This document shows, in pieces, positions 8,755 to 17,323 of a stretch of DNA of 50,194 nucleotides (its first letter is position 1; the number at the start of each line of letters is the position of its first letter). A program made the position numbers and the translations under genes. Source of the DNA: Betaproteobacteria bacterium (GTDB taxonomy: Bacteria; Pseudomonadota; Gammaproteobacteria; Burkholderiales; SG8-41). The notes under the pieces were generated by a model. It made no database searches. It was given only the letters and a program-made list of their open reading frames with translations, and was not told the DNA's origin. The stretch spans positions 1 to 50,194 of the forward strand of contig JACQOJ010000034.1 in the NCBI GenBank assembly GCA_016202605.1, read 5' to 3'.

Positions 8755-9716
8755 GATTCTATCCTCAGGCGCGTGATGAGATCGCGCATGTCGCGCGGCG
8801 GCCTCGCATGCCAGCTTCTCTTGCGCTTGCTCGAGGGATGGACGAGTTCCAGCCTTTCGGCATGCAGGGCCTGCCGTGCGAAGCCGGCGCCGGCGGCGCT
8901 CGATGATGTCTTTCTTCCGCCATAGACCGGATCGCCGATCAGGGGATGACCGATCGAGGCCAGATGCACGCGGATCTGATGGGTGCGCCCGGTTTCGAGC
9001 CGGCATCGCAGGAGGGTCGCGTCGTGGAATTGCTCCAGGACCTGATAGTGGGTCGTCGCGGACTTGCCGCGGGCGACGACCGCCATGCGAGTGCGGCTCA
9101 CCGGGTGCCGCCCGATCGGAGCTTCGATCGAGCCATCGCGGCCGATGCGGCCGCGCGCCACCGCGAGGTACTCCCGGGTCACGCTGCGTGCCTGCAACTG
9201 GCGCACCAGGTCGGCATGCGCGGCGAGGGTCTTGGCGACGACCATGAGGCCGCTCGTGTCCTTGTCGAGCCTGTGCACGATGCCGGCGCGTGACAACTGC
9301 GCGAGTCGAGGCGCATGCCGCAGCAGTGCATTGAGCAGCGTGCCGTCCCAGTTGCCGCTTCCGGGGTGCACCACCAGCCCGGCCGGCTTGTTGACGACGA
9401 GCAGGGTATCGTCCTCGAAAACGATGTCGAGGGGAATCTCCTGCGGGCGAAAGGCGAGCATCTGCGGATCGGCAGCGGGAACGACGCGGATCTTCTCACC
9501 GCCCCACACCTTGTGGCGCGGCGGGACTTTCCGGCCATCGACCGCCACCTGCTCCCGGCGGACCCACAGCGCGAGCCGGCTGCGCGAGAACTCGGGCAAC
9601 AAACGCGCGAGCGCCTGGTCCAATCGCAAGCCGGCGCAATCGGACGGCACGGTCAGCTCGATCGGGGACGGTGCGCTGGCAATTACGCTATAATCCCCAG
9701 CCGGTTCGATCACCAT
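8751..9716 (-). CDS. rluD: Ribosomal large subunit pseudouridine synthase D
   Basis: An RluD-type enzyme that makes pseudouridines in helix 69 of 23S rRNA. An N-terminal S4 RNA-binding domain (LRLDQALARLLPEFSRSR) leads into the RluA-family catalytic core with GIVHRLDKDTSGLMVVAKT, where the HRLDKDTSG aspartate is the nucleophile. An upstream in-frame Met at 9824 would run into bamD. The ATG at 9714-9716 gives 321 aa and fits the family. It shares two bases with the divergent bamD start codon (9715-9717), so the bamD promoter must lie within rluD codons. Confidence 0.93.
   Translation of the reverse strand: MVIEPAGDYSVIASAPSPIELTVPSDCAGLRLDQALARLLPEFSRSRLALWVRREQVAVDGRKVPPRHKVWGGEKIRVVPAADPQMLAFRPQEIPLDIVFEDDTLLVVNKPAGLVVHPGSGNWDGTLLNALLRHAPRLAQLSRAGIVHRLDKDTSGLMVVAKTLAAHADLVRQLQARSVTREYLAVARGRIGRDGSIEAPIGRHPVSRTRMAVVARGKSATTHYQVLEQFHDATLLRCRLETGRTHQIRVHLASIGHPLIGDPVYGGRKTSSSAAGAGFARQALHAERLELVHPSSKRKRSWHARPPRDMRDLITRLRIES
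9689..9694 (+). promoter_or_regulatory. Predicted -10 element for bamD
   Basis: An exact TATAAT on the plus strand, 20 bp before the bamD ATG and inside the 5' codons of divergent rluD. The -35 region is poor. Confidence 0.4.
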
Positions 9717-10518
9717 GCGACATAGTTTAGCTGCATTCCTGGCACTGACAATCATCTCGCTCGTCGGCGGTTGCGGCCTGTTGCCCGAACAGGTCGACGA
9801 GACGCGCGGCTGGTCGGCGGCCAAGCTCTATTCGGAAGCGCGCTCGGACCTCAACGATCGCAATTACGAACGCGCGATCAAGCTCTACGAGAAGCTCGAG
9901 GCGCGCTATCCGTACGGGCGCTACGCGCAGCAGGCGCAGATCGAGATCGCCTACGCCTACTTCAAGGACGGCGAAACGGCATCGGCGATCGCGGCGGCCG
10001 ATCGCTTCATCAAGCTGCACCCCAATCATCCGAACGTCGACTACATGTATTACCTGAAAGGGCTCGCGAATTTCAACGAGGACCTCGGGTTGCTCGGGTT
10101 CGTCGGCGGACAGGACATGACCGAGCGCGATCCCAAGGCGGCGCGCGCGGCGTTCGACGCGTTCAAGGACCTGGTCACGCGCTTCCCCGAAAGCAAATAC
10201 ACGCCCGACGGCGTGCAGCGGATGAATTATCTCGTCAACGCGCTGGCGGCACACGAAGTGCACGTCGCCCGCTATTACATGAAGCGCGGCGCGTACGTTG
10301 CGGCCGCCAACCGGGCGCAAGCCGCGTTGAAGACCTATCCGCAGGCGCCGGCGAACGAGGAGGGCCTGTTGATCCTGGTCAAGGCCTACGACGCGCTCGG
10401 GATGAACGATCTGCGGGACGACGCGGAGCGGGTCATGGTCAAGAACTTCCCGAACAGCAAGTACCTCAAGAGCGGCAGCGGCCGGGACGCGCCCTGGTGG
10501 CAGATCTGGAACTGGTAG
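9715..10518 (+). CDS. bamD: Outer membrane protein assembly factor BamD (ComL)
   Basis: An essential lipoprotein of the BAM complex, which inserts beta-barrel proteins into the outer membrane. The 267 residues begin with a lipoprotein signal. The lipobox is LVGGC, with Cys20 as the lipidated residue. Five TPR-like repeats follow (for example AIKLYEKLEARYPYGRYAQQA and AIAAADRFIKLHPNHPNVDY). The YYLKGLA segment and QDMTERDPKAARAAFDAF are strongly typical of BamD. It is divergent from rluD, with start codons overlapping, and convergent with the glycine-zipper gene 24 bp downstream. Confidence 0.96.
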   Translation: MRHSLAAFLALTIISLVGGCGLLPEQVDETRGWSAAKLYSEARSDLNDRNYERAIKLYEKLEARYPYGRYAQQAQIEIAYAYFKDGETASAIAAADRFIKLHPNHPNVDYMYYLKGLANFNEDLGLLGFVGGQDMTERDPKAARAAFDAFKDLVTRFPESKYTPDGVQRMNYLVNALAAHEVHVARYYMKRGAYVAAANRAQAALKTYPQAPANEEGLLILVKAYDALGMNDLRDDAERVMVKNFPNSKYLKSGSGRDAPWWQIWNW

Positions 10519-10542
10519 GGGGTCCGTTCGTCCGGCCGGCGA

Positions 10543-11244
10543 TCAGTTGGCGATGAGCGCGCCTTCGACGACTTTTACCCGGTCTCCGACGCGGAAGGCG
10601 GGGGTGCTGTCGTAGGGGAAAGTGCGCGCGCTGCCGTCTTCCATGCGCACCGCGACTTCGTAGCTCTTGGTGGTCTTCACGCGCTTTTCGATCTCGTGAC
10701 CGGCATAAGCGCCGCCGGCCGCGCCCGCCACGGTCGCGATCTTGCGCCCGCTGCCGCTGCCGACCTGATTGCCTAGGATGCCACCCACCACGCCGCCGGC
10801 GATGGCGCCCAGGCCGCTGCCTTCACCCTGCTGCTCTATGGCGTTGATCGCTTCGACTCTGCCGCAGTTCGCGCAGACCGCCGGAGGCGCGGGAGGCGCC
10901 GAGGTGATCCGCGCCGGTTCTCCGGGGGCTTCTCTCTTCGCGGGAGCCGTATTCTTCGCTACGGCGGCCTTGGCGGGTTTCGATTGCGCCGGCGCTGCAG
11001 TCTTTGGTGTAGCGGGCGCGGCTGGCGGCACAATGGCAGCCGGCACTGCCGGCGCGGTCGCGGTCTGCGGGGCCGCCGTCTCGCTGCGCTTTGAGATCGA
11101 GCTGGGGATGATCCCCGTCATGACGCCGACGCCAACCGCGCTGAAGATGATGACCGAGATGGCGGCGATGATGACGATGGGACTGCTTTTACCCTGCCCC
11201 CGAGGCTCGGGCGTGGTGATGCCGGGGCTCTGAGATTCTGACAT
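10543..11244 (-). CDS. Glycine-zipper 2TM-domain membrane protein
   Basis: An envelope protein with one N-terminal membrane anchor (about residues 24-48), a long Ala/Pro/Lys-rich linker, a Cys pair (VCANCGRVEAI), then a glycine-zipper hairpin (IAGGVVGGILGNQVGSGSG...) and a C-terminal beta-rich part (VRMEDGSARTFPYDSTPAF). This matches the Rickettsia 17-kDa surface antigen / SlyB-like group, usually envelope-associated and of unknown biochemical role. The start chosen is ATG at 11244, preceded by AGGAAG, giving 233 aa. An upstream Met at 11262 lacks a good site. A 14-bp palindrome CTTAATATGTTAAG (11285-11298) lies about 40 bp upstream and might be an operator. Confidence 0.8.
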   Translation of the reverse strand: MSESQSPGITTPEPRGQGKSSPIVIIAAISVIIFSAVGVGVMTGIIPSSISKRSETAAPQTATAPAVPAAIVPPAAPATPKTAAPAQSKPAKAAVAKNTAPAKREAPGEPARITSAPPAPPAVCANCGRVEAINAIEQQGEGSGLGAIAGGVVGGILGNQVGSGSGRKIATVAGAAGGAYAGHEIEKRVKTTKSYEVAVRMEDGSARTFPYDSTPAFRVGDRVKVVEGALIAN

Positions 11245-11284
11245 GGCTTGCTTCCTGGTCATGGCGTGCCGAAACGCCGGAACA

Positions 11285-11298
11285 CTTAATATGTTAAG
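11285..11298. promoter_or_regulatory. Palindrome CTTAA-TATG-TTAAG upstream of the glycine-zipper gene
   Basis: An AT-rich short palindrome in the 161-bp gap between the glycine-zipper gene start and the aacS stop. Its position fits a promoter or operator for the glycine-zipper gene. No clear -35/-10 pair was found. Confidence 0.3.
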
Positions 11299-11405
11299 CC
11301 AAGGCCGGGCCGATGTGTGTGAAATAATGCACGGCGAAACAACCTGTTACACATTCCATGGCCGCCATCGGGCGGGAGGCCGGAGCGCGCGGCGATCCGG
11401 CCCGG

Positions 11406-13358
11406 TTAGGATCGGAGCTGCGGCAGGTCGCGGAACAGTTCCAGCGCCTCGGGATTCGCGAGCGCTTCGATATTCTTTACCGGACGGGCATGCACGACAT
11501 CGCGTACCGCGAGCTCGACGATCTTTCCGCTCTTGGTGCGGGGAATATCGGCGACCTGCACGATCCTGGCCGGCACGTGGTGCGGGGTGGTGTTGTCCCG
11601 AATGCGCTTGCGGATTTTTTCTTCGAGGGCCCCGTCGAGGACGAGCCCTTCGCGCAATCGCACGAAAAGGACGACGCGCACGTCGTTGTCCCATTCCTGC
11701 CCGATCGCGAGGCTCTCCACGACTGCGTCGAGCTGCTCGACCTGGCGATAGATTTCGGCGGTGCCGATGCGCACGCCGGCCGGGTTGAGCACCGCGTCCG
11801 AGCGTCCGTAGAAGATGAGTCCCCCATGCGGCGTGAGCTCGACGTAATCGCCGTGGCACCACACCCTGGGAAATTTGTCGAAATAGGCGGCGCGGTACCT
11901 GGCGCCGCCGGGATCGTTCCAGAAGCCGATCGGCATCGAGGGAAACGGCGCGGTGCATACCAGTTCGCCTTTTTCGCCGCGCACCGGCCGGCCCTCTTCG
12001 TCGTAGACCTCGACTTTCATTCCGAGCCCGCGGCACTGCAGTTCGCCGCGCCACACGGGCAGCAGCGGATTGCCCAGCGCGAAACACGAAATGATGTCGG
12101 TGCCGCCCGAAATCGAGGACAGCTGCACGTCGCTCTTGACCGCGCGATAGACGTAGTCGAAGCTCTCCGGCGCGAGAGGCGAGCCGGTGGACAGGATGGT
12201 TCGAAGCGCCCCGAGACGATGGGTCTTGCGCGGCTCCAGCCCGAGCTTGGCGATGGCATCGATATACTTGGCGGATGTGCCGAATACCGTCGTCTTTTCC
12301 GCCGCGGCGTAGTCGAGCAGGATCTTGCCGCCGGCGACGAACGGTGAACCGTCGTAGAGCATTATCGTGGCGCGCGCCGCCAGCGCCGACACGAGCCAGT
12401 TCCACATCATCCAGCCGCAGGTCGTGAAGTAGAACAGGCGATCGCCGGGCTTGAGGTCGGTGTGCAGCAGGTGTTCCTTGAGATGCTGCAGCAGCGTTCC
12501 GCCGGCGCCGTGCACGATGCACTTGGGAACGCCGGTCGTGCCCGACGAATACATGATATAGAGCGGGTGATTGAAGGGCAGGCGCTCGAACCGGATCTCG
12601 CGCGGCCGATACGGCGCCATGAAATCGTGGACATCGACCGCGCGCGGTATGCCGGCGATCTCCGGCGCGCCCCGCGTATACGGCACGACGATCAGTTTTT
12701 CCACCGACGGCAGGTTGGCGACGATTGCCTCAAGGCGCGGCAGCACGTCGATGACCTTGCCGTTGTAGAAGTAGCCGTCCGCGCTGACGAGAATCCTGGG
12801 CTCGATCTGGCCGAAGCGGTCGAGCACGCCCTGTACGCCGAAATCCGGGGAGCATGACGACCAGATGGCGCCGAGACTGGCGGCTGCGAGCATCGCGATC
12901 ACGGCGCCGGGAAGGTTGGGCAGGTAGCCGGCGACGCGGTCGCCGGCGGTCACGCCGGCCGCGCGCAACGCCTGCGCGAAGCGGGAGACTTCTCCATACA
13001 GTTCGGCGCAGGTTACGCGGCTTTTCAGCCGGTCCTCGCCCCAGAATACGATCGCGGCAGCACGGTCGCGGCGGCGCAGAAGGTTCTCGGCGAAATTGAG
13101 ACGCGCCTCGGGAAACCATCGTGCGTCGGGCATTTCCCGCCCGCCGGCGAGTACCGAGTCGCCCTGGGTGGCGGCGATCACGCGGCAGAACGTCCATACC
13201 GCGTGCCAGAAACGCTCGGTATCGGTTACGGACCAGGCGTAAAGCTGCGAATAGTCGCCGGCACTCGCGCCATACCGCTCGCGCACGAAGCGCATGAATG
13301 CGGTCAGATTCGCCGCGGCGACGCGTTCAGGGGACGGTTGCCACAGCGGCCGTTGCAT
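11406..13358 (-). CDS. aacS: Acetoacetyl-CoA synthetase
   Basis: An adenylate-forming enzyme (ANL superfamily) that activates acetoacetate to acetoacetyl-CoA. The ACAS N-terminal domain is followed by the AMP-binding P-loop [16 protein letters not shown], the later core motif [16 protein letters not shown], and the C-terminal catalytic lysine region [13 protein letters not shown]. The long N-terminus and the segment [20 protein letters not shown] are characteristic of acetoacetate-CoA ligases rather than acetyl-CoA synthetases. The start is ATG at 13358, with GAGG 5 nt upstream (650 aa). A GTG at 13382 that overlaps the lysS stop (GTGA) is an alternative. It is the last gene of a likely prfB-lysS-aacS transcript. 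Its product could feed PhaB with acetoacetyl-CoA. Confidence 0.92.
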   Translation of the reverse strand: MQRPLWQPSPERVAAANLTAFMRFVRERYGASAGDYSQLYAWSVTDTERFWHAVWTFCRVIAATQGDSVLAGGREMPDARWFPEARLNFAENLLRRRDRAAAIVFWGEDRLKSRVTCAELYGEVSRFAQALRAAGVTAGDRVAGYLPNLPGAVIAMLAAASLGAIWSSCSPDFGVQGVLDRFGQIEPRILVSADGYFYNGKVIDVLPRLEAIVANLPSVEKLIVVPYTRGAPEIAGIPRAVDVHDFMAPYRPREIRFERLPFNHPLYIMYSSGTTGVPKCIVHGAGGTLLQHLKEHLLHTDLKPGDRLFYFTTCGWMMWNWLVSALAARATIMLYDGSPFVAGGKILLDYAAAEKTTVFGTSAKYIDAIAKLGLEPRKTHRLGALRTILSTGSPLAPESFDYVYRAVKSDVQLSSISGGTDIISCFALGNPLLPVWRGELQCRGLGMKVEVYDEEGRPVRGEKGELVCTAPFPSMPIGFWNDPGGARYRAAYFDKFPRVWCHGDYVELTPHGGLIFYGRSDAVLNPAGVRIGTAEIYRQVEQLDAVVESLAIGQEWDNDVRVVLFVRLREGLVLDGALEEKIRKRIRDNTTPHHVPARIVQVADIPRTKSGKIVELAVRDVVHARPVKNIEALANPEALELFRDLPQLRS

Positions 13359-13378
13359 CGTCGCCTCGCCGCCCCGGC

Positions 13379-14878
13379 TCACTCCGGACGCAGGTGCGGG
13401 AACAGGATCACGTCGCGGATCGACGGGCTGTCCGTGAACAGCATGACCAGGCGGTCGATGCCGATCCCCGCCCCCGAGGCCGGAGCCATGCCGAATTCCA
13501 GGGCGCGGATGTAGTCCGCGTCGTAGTGCATCGCCTCGGCGTCGCCGGCATCCTTCTGTTTCGCCTGTTCCAGGAAACGGGCGGCCTGATCCTCCGGATC
13601 GTTCAGCTCGGAAAACCCGTTCGCGATTTCGCGCCCGGCGATGTAGAGCTCGAAGCGCTCCGTGATATCGGGATTCCTGTCGCTGCGGCGCGCGAGAGGC
13701 GACACTTCGGCCGGGTAATCGAGGATGAAGGTCGGCTCGAACAGCATCGATTCGGTCGTGTTTTCGAACAGCGTGAGCTGCAGGCCGCCGATGCCGTCCG
13801 ACGGCTTGTACGGAATGCCGAGTTCCTTCAGCCTGGCGGTCAGCGCTTCACGGTTATTCAGAATTTCGTCGCCGCACTCCGGGTGATGCTTCTTGATCGC
13901 TTCCGTGATGGTCAGGCGCTCGTAAGGCTTCTCGAAGTCGATTTCACGGCCCTGGTACACGATCCTGGAAGTGCCCAGGACAGTCTGGGCGACGTGGAGC
14001 AGCATCTGCGAAATCACCGACATCATGTACTCGTAGGTGGTATACGCGGCGTAGAACTCGAGCATCGTGAACTCGGGATTGTGCCGCGTCGAGATGCCCT
14101 CGTTGCGGAAGTTGCGATTGATCTCGAAGACCTTTTCGAAACCCCCGACGACCAGGCGCTTGAGGTAGAGCTCGGGGGCGATCCTGAGGTAGAGCTTCAT
14201 GTCGAGGGCATTATGGTGCGTGACGAAAGGGCGCGCCGCGGCACCGCCCGGGATCGGCTGCATCATGGGGGTTTCGACTTCGAGGAAGCGCTTGGCGAGC
14301 AGGAAGTTCCTGATCGCCTGGATCATGCGCGAGCGCTGGACGAAGGTGAGGCGGGCGTCCTCGTTGACGATGAGATCGAGGTAGCGCTGGCGGTACTTCA
14401 GTTCCTGGTCGGTGAGACCGTGAAACTTTTCCGGCAGCGGCCGCAGCGACTTTGCGAGGAACCTGAGTTCCCTTACGCGCACGGTGACCTCGTCGGTGCG
14501 GGTCTTGAACAGGACTCCGTTGACGCCGATGATGTCGCCGATGTCGCAGTGCTTGAACGCTGCGTGCTGTTCCTTGCCCGGGTAGCTGTCGGTGAGATAG
14601 ATCTGGATCTGCCCGCTCATGTCCTGGAGGGTGCCAAAGCTCGCCTTGCCCATGACGCGCTTCAGCATGATCCTGCCCGCGACCTTGACGATGACGGGAT
14701 TCAGGTCGAGGCTGTCGCGGTCGGCCTTTTCGTGCCGCTCGATGAGATCGGCCGCGAGATCGTTGCGCCAGAAATCGTTGGGGTAGGCGGGGCCCTTCTC
14801 CCGCATCGCCCTGAGTTTCGCGCGGCGCTCCTCGATGATCTGGTTGGTGTCCTGGGACGGCGGTTGTTGTTCGTCCAT
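13379..14878 (-). CDS. lysS: Lysyl-tRNA synthetase (class II)
   Basis: Charges tRNA-Lys. The 499 residues have an N-terminal OB-fold anticodon-binding domain (about 60-170, with [16 protein letters not shown]), then the class II core: motif 2 [20 protein letters not shown] and motif 3 [16 protein letters not shown]. Length and architecture are standard. It lies 14 bp after prfB on the same strand and overlaps the alternative aacS start. prfB-lysS adjacency is widespread in proteobacteria. Confidence 0.97.
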   Translation of the reverse strand: MDEQQPPSQDTNQIIEERRAKLRAMREKGPAYPNDFWRNDLAADLIERHEKADRDSLDLNPVIVKVAGRIMLKRVMGKASFGTLQDMSGQIQIYLTDSYPGKEQHAAFKHCDIGDIIGVNGVLFKTRTDEVTVRVRELRFLAKSLRPLPEKFHGLTDQELKYRQRYLDLIVNEDARLTFVQRSRMIQAIRNFLLAKRFLEVETPMMQPIPGGAAARPFVTHHNALDMKLYLRIAPELYLKRLVVGGFEKVFEINRNFRNEGISTRHNPEFTMLEFYAAYTTYEYMMSVISQMLLHVAQTVLGTSRIVYQGREIDFEKPYERLTITEAIKKHHPECGDEILNNREALTARLKELGIPYKPSDGIGGLQLTLFENTTESMLFEPTFILDYPAEVSPLARRSDRNPDITERFELYIAGREIANGFSELNDPEDQAARFLEQAKQKDAGDAEAMHYDADYIRALEFGMAPASGAGIGIDRLVMLFTDSPSIRDVILFPHLRPE

Positions 14879-14892
14879 GATGGATTCCGTGT

Positions 14893-16000
14893 TTACGCAA
14901 GACCCTGTTTCAGGCTGGCGGTGATGAAGTCATCGAGATCGCCGTCGAGGACCGCGTGGGTATTGCCGATTTCGACGTTGGTGCGCAAGTCCTTGATGCG
15001 GGACTGGTCGAGCACGTAGGATCGGATCTGGTGCCCCCAGCCGATGTCGGTCTTCGCTTCTTCCAGCGCCTGTTTCTCCTCGTCGCGTTTTCTCACCTCG
15101 AGCTCATAAAGACGCGATTTCAGCATCGCCATCGCCTCGGCCCGGTTGCGGTGCTGCGAGCGGTCGTTCTGGCACTGCACGACGATGCCCGTGGGCAGAT
15201 GCGTAATGCGCACCGCCGAGTCGGTCTTGTTAACGTGCTGTCCGCCGGCGCCCGAGGCGCGGTAGGTGTCGGTCCGGAGGTCGGCGGGGTTGATCTCGAT
15301 CGCGATCGTCTCGTCGACCTCGGGGTAGACGAAAACGCTCGCGAACGAAGTGTGGCGGCGGTTATTGGCATCGAACGGGGATTTCCGCACCAGACGGTGT
15401 ATGCCGCTCTCGGTCCGCAGGTGGCCATAGGCGTAGTCGCCGGTCGCCTTGAGGGTCGCGCTCTTGATGCCCGCCACTTCGCCGGGCAGTTCCTCGAGCA
15501 CGGCGATCCTGAAACCCTTGCGCTCGCAGTAGCGCAGGTACATGCGCTCGAGCATCGCCGCCCAGTCCTGGGCCTCGGTGCCGCCGGACCCCGCCTGGAT
15601 GTCCATGAAACAGTTGTTGGAGTCCATCGGATTGGCGAACATGCGGCGGAACTCCATTTCCGCCACCGTGCGCTCGAGCGCGTCGGCATCTTTGCCGATG
15701 CTTTCCAGCGCCGCGTCGTCCCGTTCCGCTTTGGCGATGCTGAAAAGCTCGCCGGCGTCGCGCACGTCGGCTGCGAGCCGGTCGAGGGTGTGCACTACCG
15801 CTTCAAGCGACTTGCGCTCCCGCCCCAGTTCCTGCGCGCGCTTCCGGTCGCTCCAGATCGCGGGATCTTCGGCGAGCTTGACGAGCTCGACCAGGCGTCG
15901 CTGCTTGCCCTCGAAGTCAAAGATACCTCCGCAGATCCGCGGCGCGGATCTCGACATCCTGCAGTTGCTTGGCAATCGCGTTGATGCGTTCGGCTTCCAT
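14893..16000 (-). CDS. prfB: Peptide chain release factor 2, with programmed +1 frameshift
   Basis: Recognises UGA and UAA stop codons and triggers peptide release. Translation starts at the ATG 15998-16000. The first 27 codons end ...RRYL followed by an in-frame UGA (15917-15919). The site reads GGAGG-TAT-CTT-TGA-C, the classical autoregulatory recoding signal: an internal Shine-Dalgarno 3 nt before CTT, slippage on CTT-T, and continuation as DFEGKQ from 15918. The joined product is 368 aa, as expected for RF2. The GGQ motif ([16 protein letters not shown]) and the stop-codon recognition SPF motif ([11 protein letters not shown]) are both present. The uninterrupted downstream frame, which opens upstream in another phase, is not the natural N-terminus. 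Confidence 0.95.
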
Positions 16001-16023
16001 CGCGGGACCCGGAAAAAAATGAA

Positions 16024-16029
16024 ATTATA
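16024..16029 (-). promoter_or_regulatory. Predicted -10 element for prfB-lysS-aacS
   Basis: An exact TATAAT on the minus strand, 23 bp before the prfB ATG, in the 57-bp gap after the upstream membrane-protein gene. No clear -35. Confidence 0.4.
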
Positions 16030-16057
16030 CACAAGGCGCAGGACCGCCCGCGCCGCG

Positions 16058-17323
16058 TCACATGAGCACGAGCGCCGTTCCCAGGGCGGCGGCCGCACCG
16101 GTGGCGATCATGGGAATCACGCACTGCCGGAACAGGGGCCCGCCGCCGACGGAAAAAACGATGGCGAGTTTGGTCGCCTGGTTCGCCAGCATGGCCGTCA
16201 CTATGGCGACGAGCGCCGTGCCCGATGCGATGTTGCCGAGCCTGAACAGCTCGAGGGTCGACAGCGTGATCGCGTCGGTGTCCGCGATGCCGGACGCCAG
16301 CGCGACGAGATAAAGACCCCGACTGCCCACGACGTCGGTGAGCCACGCCGCGAGAAACAGGATCGCGGCGAACGCAAGCCCGAACCCCAGCGCCGTGCGC
16401 AGTTCCGTCGGATTGGCCGTTTCGGGCGGTGGCAGGTCGCGGGATACGGGGCGCCTTCTGCCGGAAAAGGTCGAGATGAGACCCACGACGAACGCGCCGG
16501 CGGTCACGGGCAGGAGCGCCGACAACAGTTCGCCGGCGACGATGCCCGCGAGAATGGTGAGCCGCACCAGCAGGATGAGATTGGCGACGAGGATCACCCG
16601 CGCCGCAAGCGGGGCGAGTTCCGCGTTCCGCCCGTGGCGCGAAAACAGCATTGTGGTCGCGGTGGTCGATACGAGTCCGCCGCAAACACCCAGCACCAGG
16701 GCGCTGCGTTTCGGGTCGATCACGCGCAGCGCGATATATCCGATCAGGCTGAGCCCGGAGATCAATACGACCATGAGCCAGATGCGGTGCGGATTGAGGG
16801 CTGCGTACGGTCCATACCCGTGGTCGGGCAGGATCGGCAGGACCACGAACGTGAGCGCCCCGAACTGCAGCAGCGACCGCAGGTCGCGCCGCTGAAAGTG
16901 TTCGAGCATGCCGCGCAGTTCCGGCTTGAAATAGAGCAGGGCGGTAACCGCGAGCGCGATCACCACGGCCAGGTTGCCGTGACCGAAGTAAACGAGGGCG
17001 CCGAGCAGGTAAGCGAGCAGCACCGACACGATGGTGGTCGTGCCCGGGTCTCCCTCGTCCTCGGGCGCGCGATAATAAGAGGCGATCATCATCACGCCCA
17101 CGAGTAACAGCCCGCCACCGAGGATCCACACCGAGCCCGAGATCTCGCCGATCATGGCGCACAGGGTGCCCGACAGCGCTGCCAGGGCGATCGTGCGCAA
17201 GCCAGCCTTGACACCCGGCTTGCGCTCGCGCTCGAGCCCGATCAACAGGCCGATGGCGAGGCTCGTCGCGAATACCGGAATCAGCGCCAGCCCTGCCGTC
17301 TCGAATATCTCCACGGTCAGCAT
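16058..17323 (-). CDS. MgtC/SapB N-domain plus DUF4010 integral membrane protein
   Basis: A polytopic inner-membrane protein of 421 aa with about 12 hydrophobic segments. The N-terminal third resembles the MgtC/SapB family ([14 protein letters not shown], then [15 protein letters not shown]). The rest resembles DUF4010 ([21 protein letters not shown], and [12 protein letters not shown] near the C-terminus). The function of this combined family is not established. MgtC itself is tied to magnesium limitation and virulence, but that should not be carried over without evidence. The start ATG at 17321-17323 overlaps the recJ stop by 7 bp, so translation is probably coupled to recJ. The open frame extends further upstream inside recJ, but that part is a shadow. 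Confidence 0.8.
   Translation of the reverse strand: MLTVEIFETAGLALIPVFATSLAIGLLIGLERERKPGVKAGLRTIALAALSGTLCAMIGEISGSVWILGGGLLLVGVMMIASYYRAPEDEGDPGTTTIVSVLLAYLLGALVYFGHGNLAVVIALAVTALLYFKPELRGMLEHFQRRDLRSLLQFGALTFVVLPILPDHGYGPYAALNPHRIWLMVVLISGLSLIGYIALRVIDPKRSALVLGVCGGLVSTTATTMLFSRHGRNAELAPLAARVILVANLILLVRLTILAGIVAGELLSALLPVTAGAFVVGLISTFSGRRRPVSRDLPPPETANPTELRTALGFGLAFAAILFLAAWLTDVVGSRGLYLVALASGIADTDAITLSTLELFRLGNIASGTALVAIVTAMLANQATKLAIVFSVGGGPLFRQCVIPMIATGAAAALGTALVLM

Noticed and set aside
14893-16098. prfB as a pseudogene
   Set aside because: The in-frame stop is the programmed frameshift site, with all cassette elements in place.
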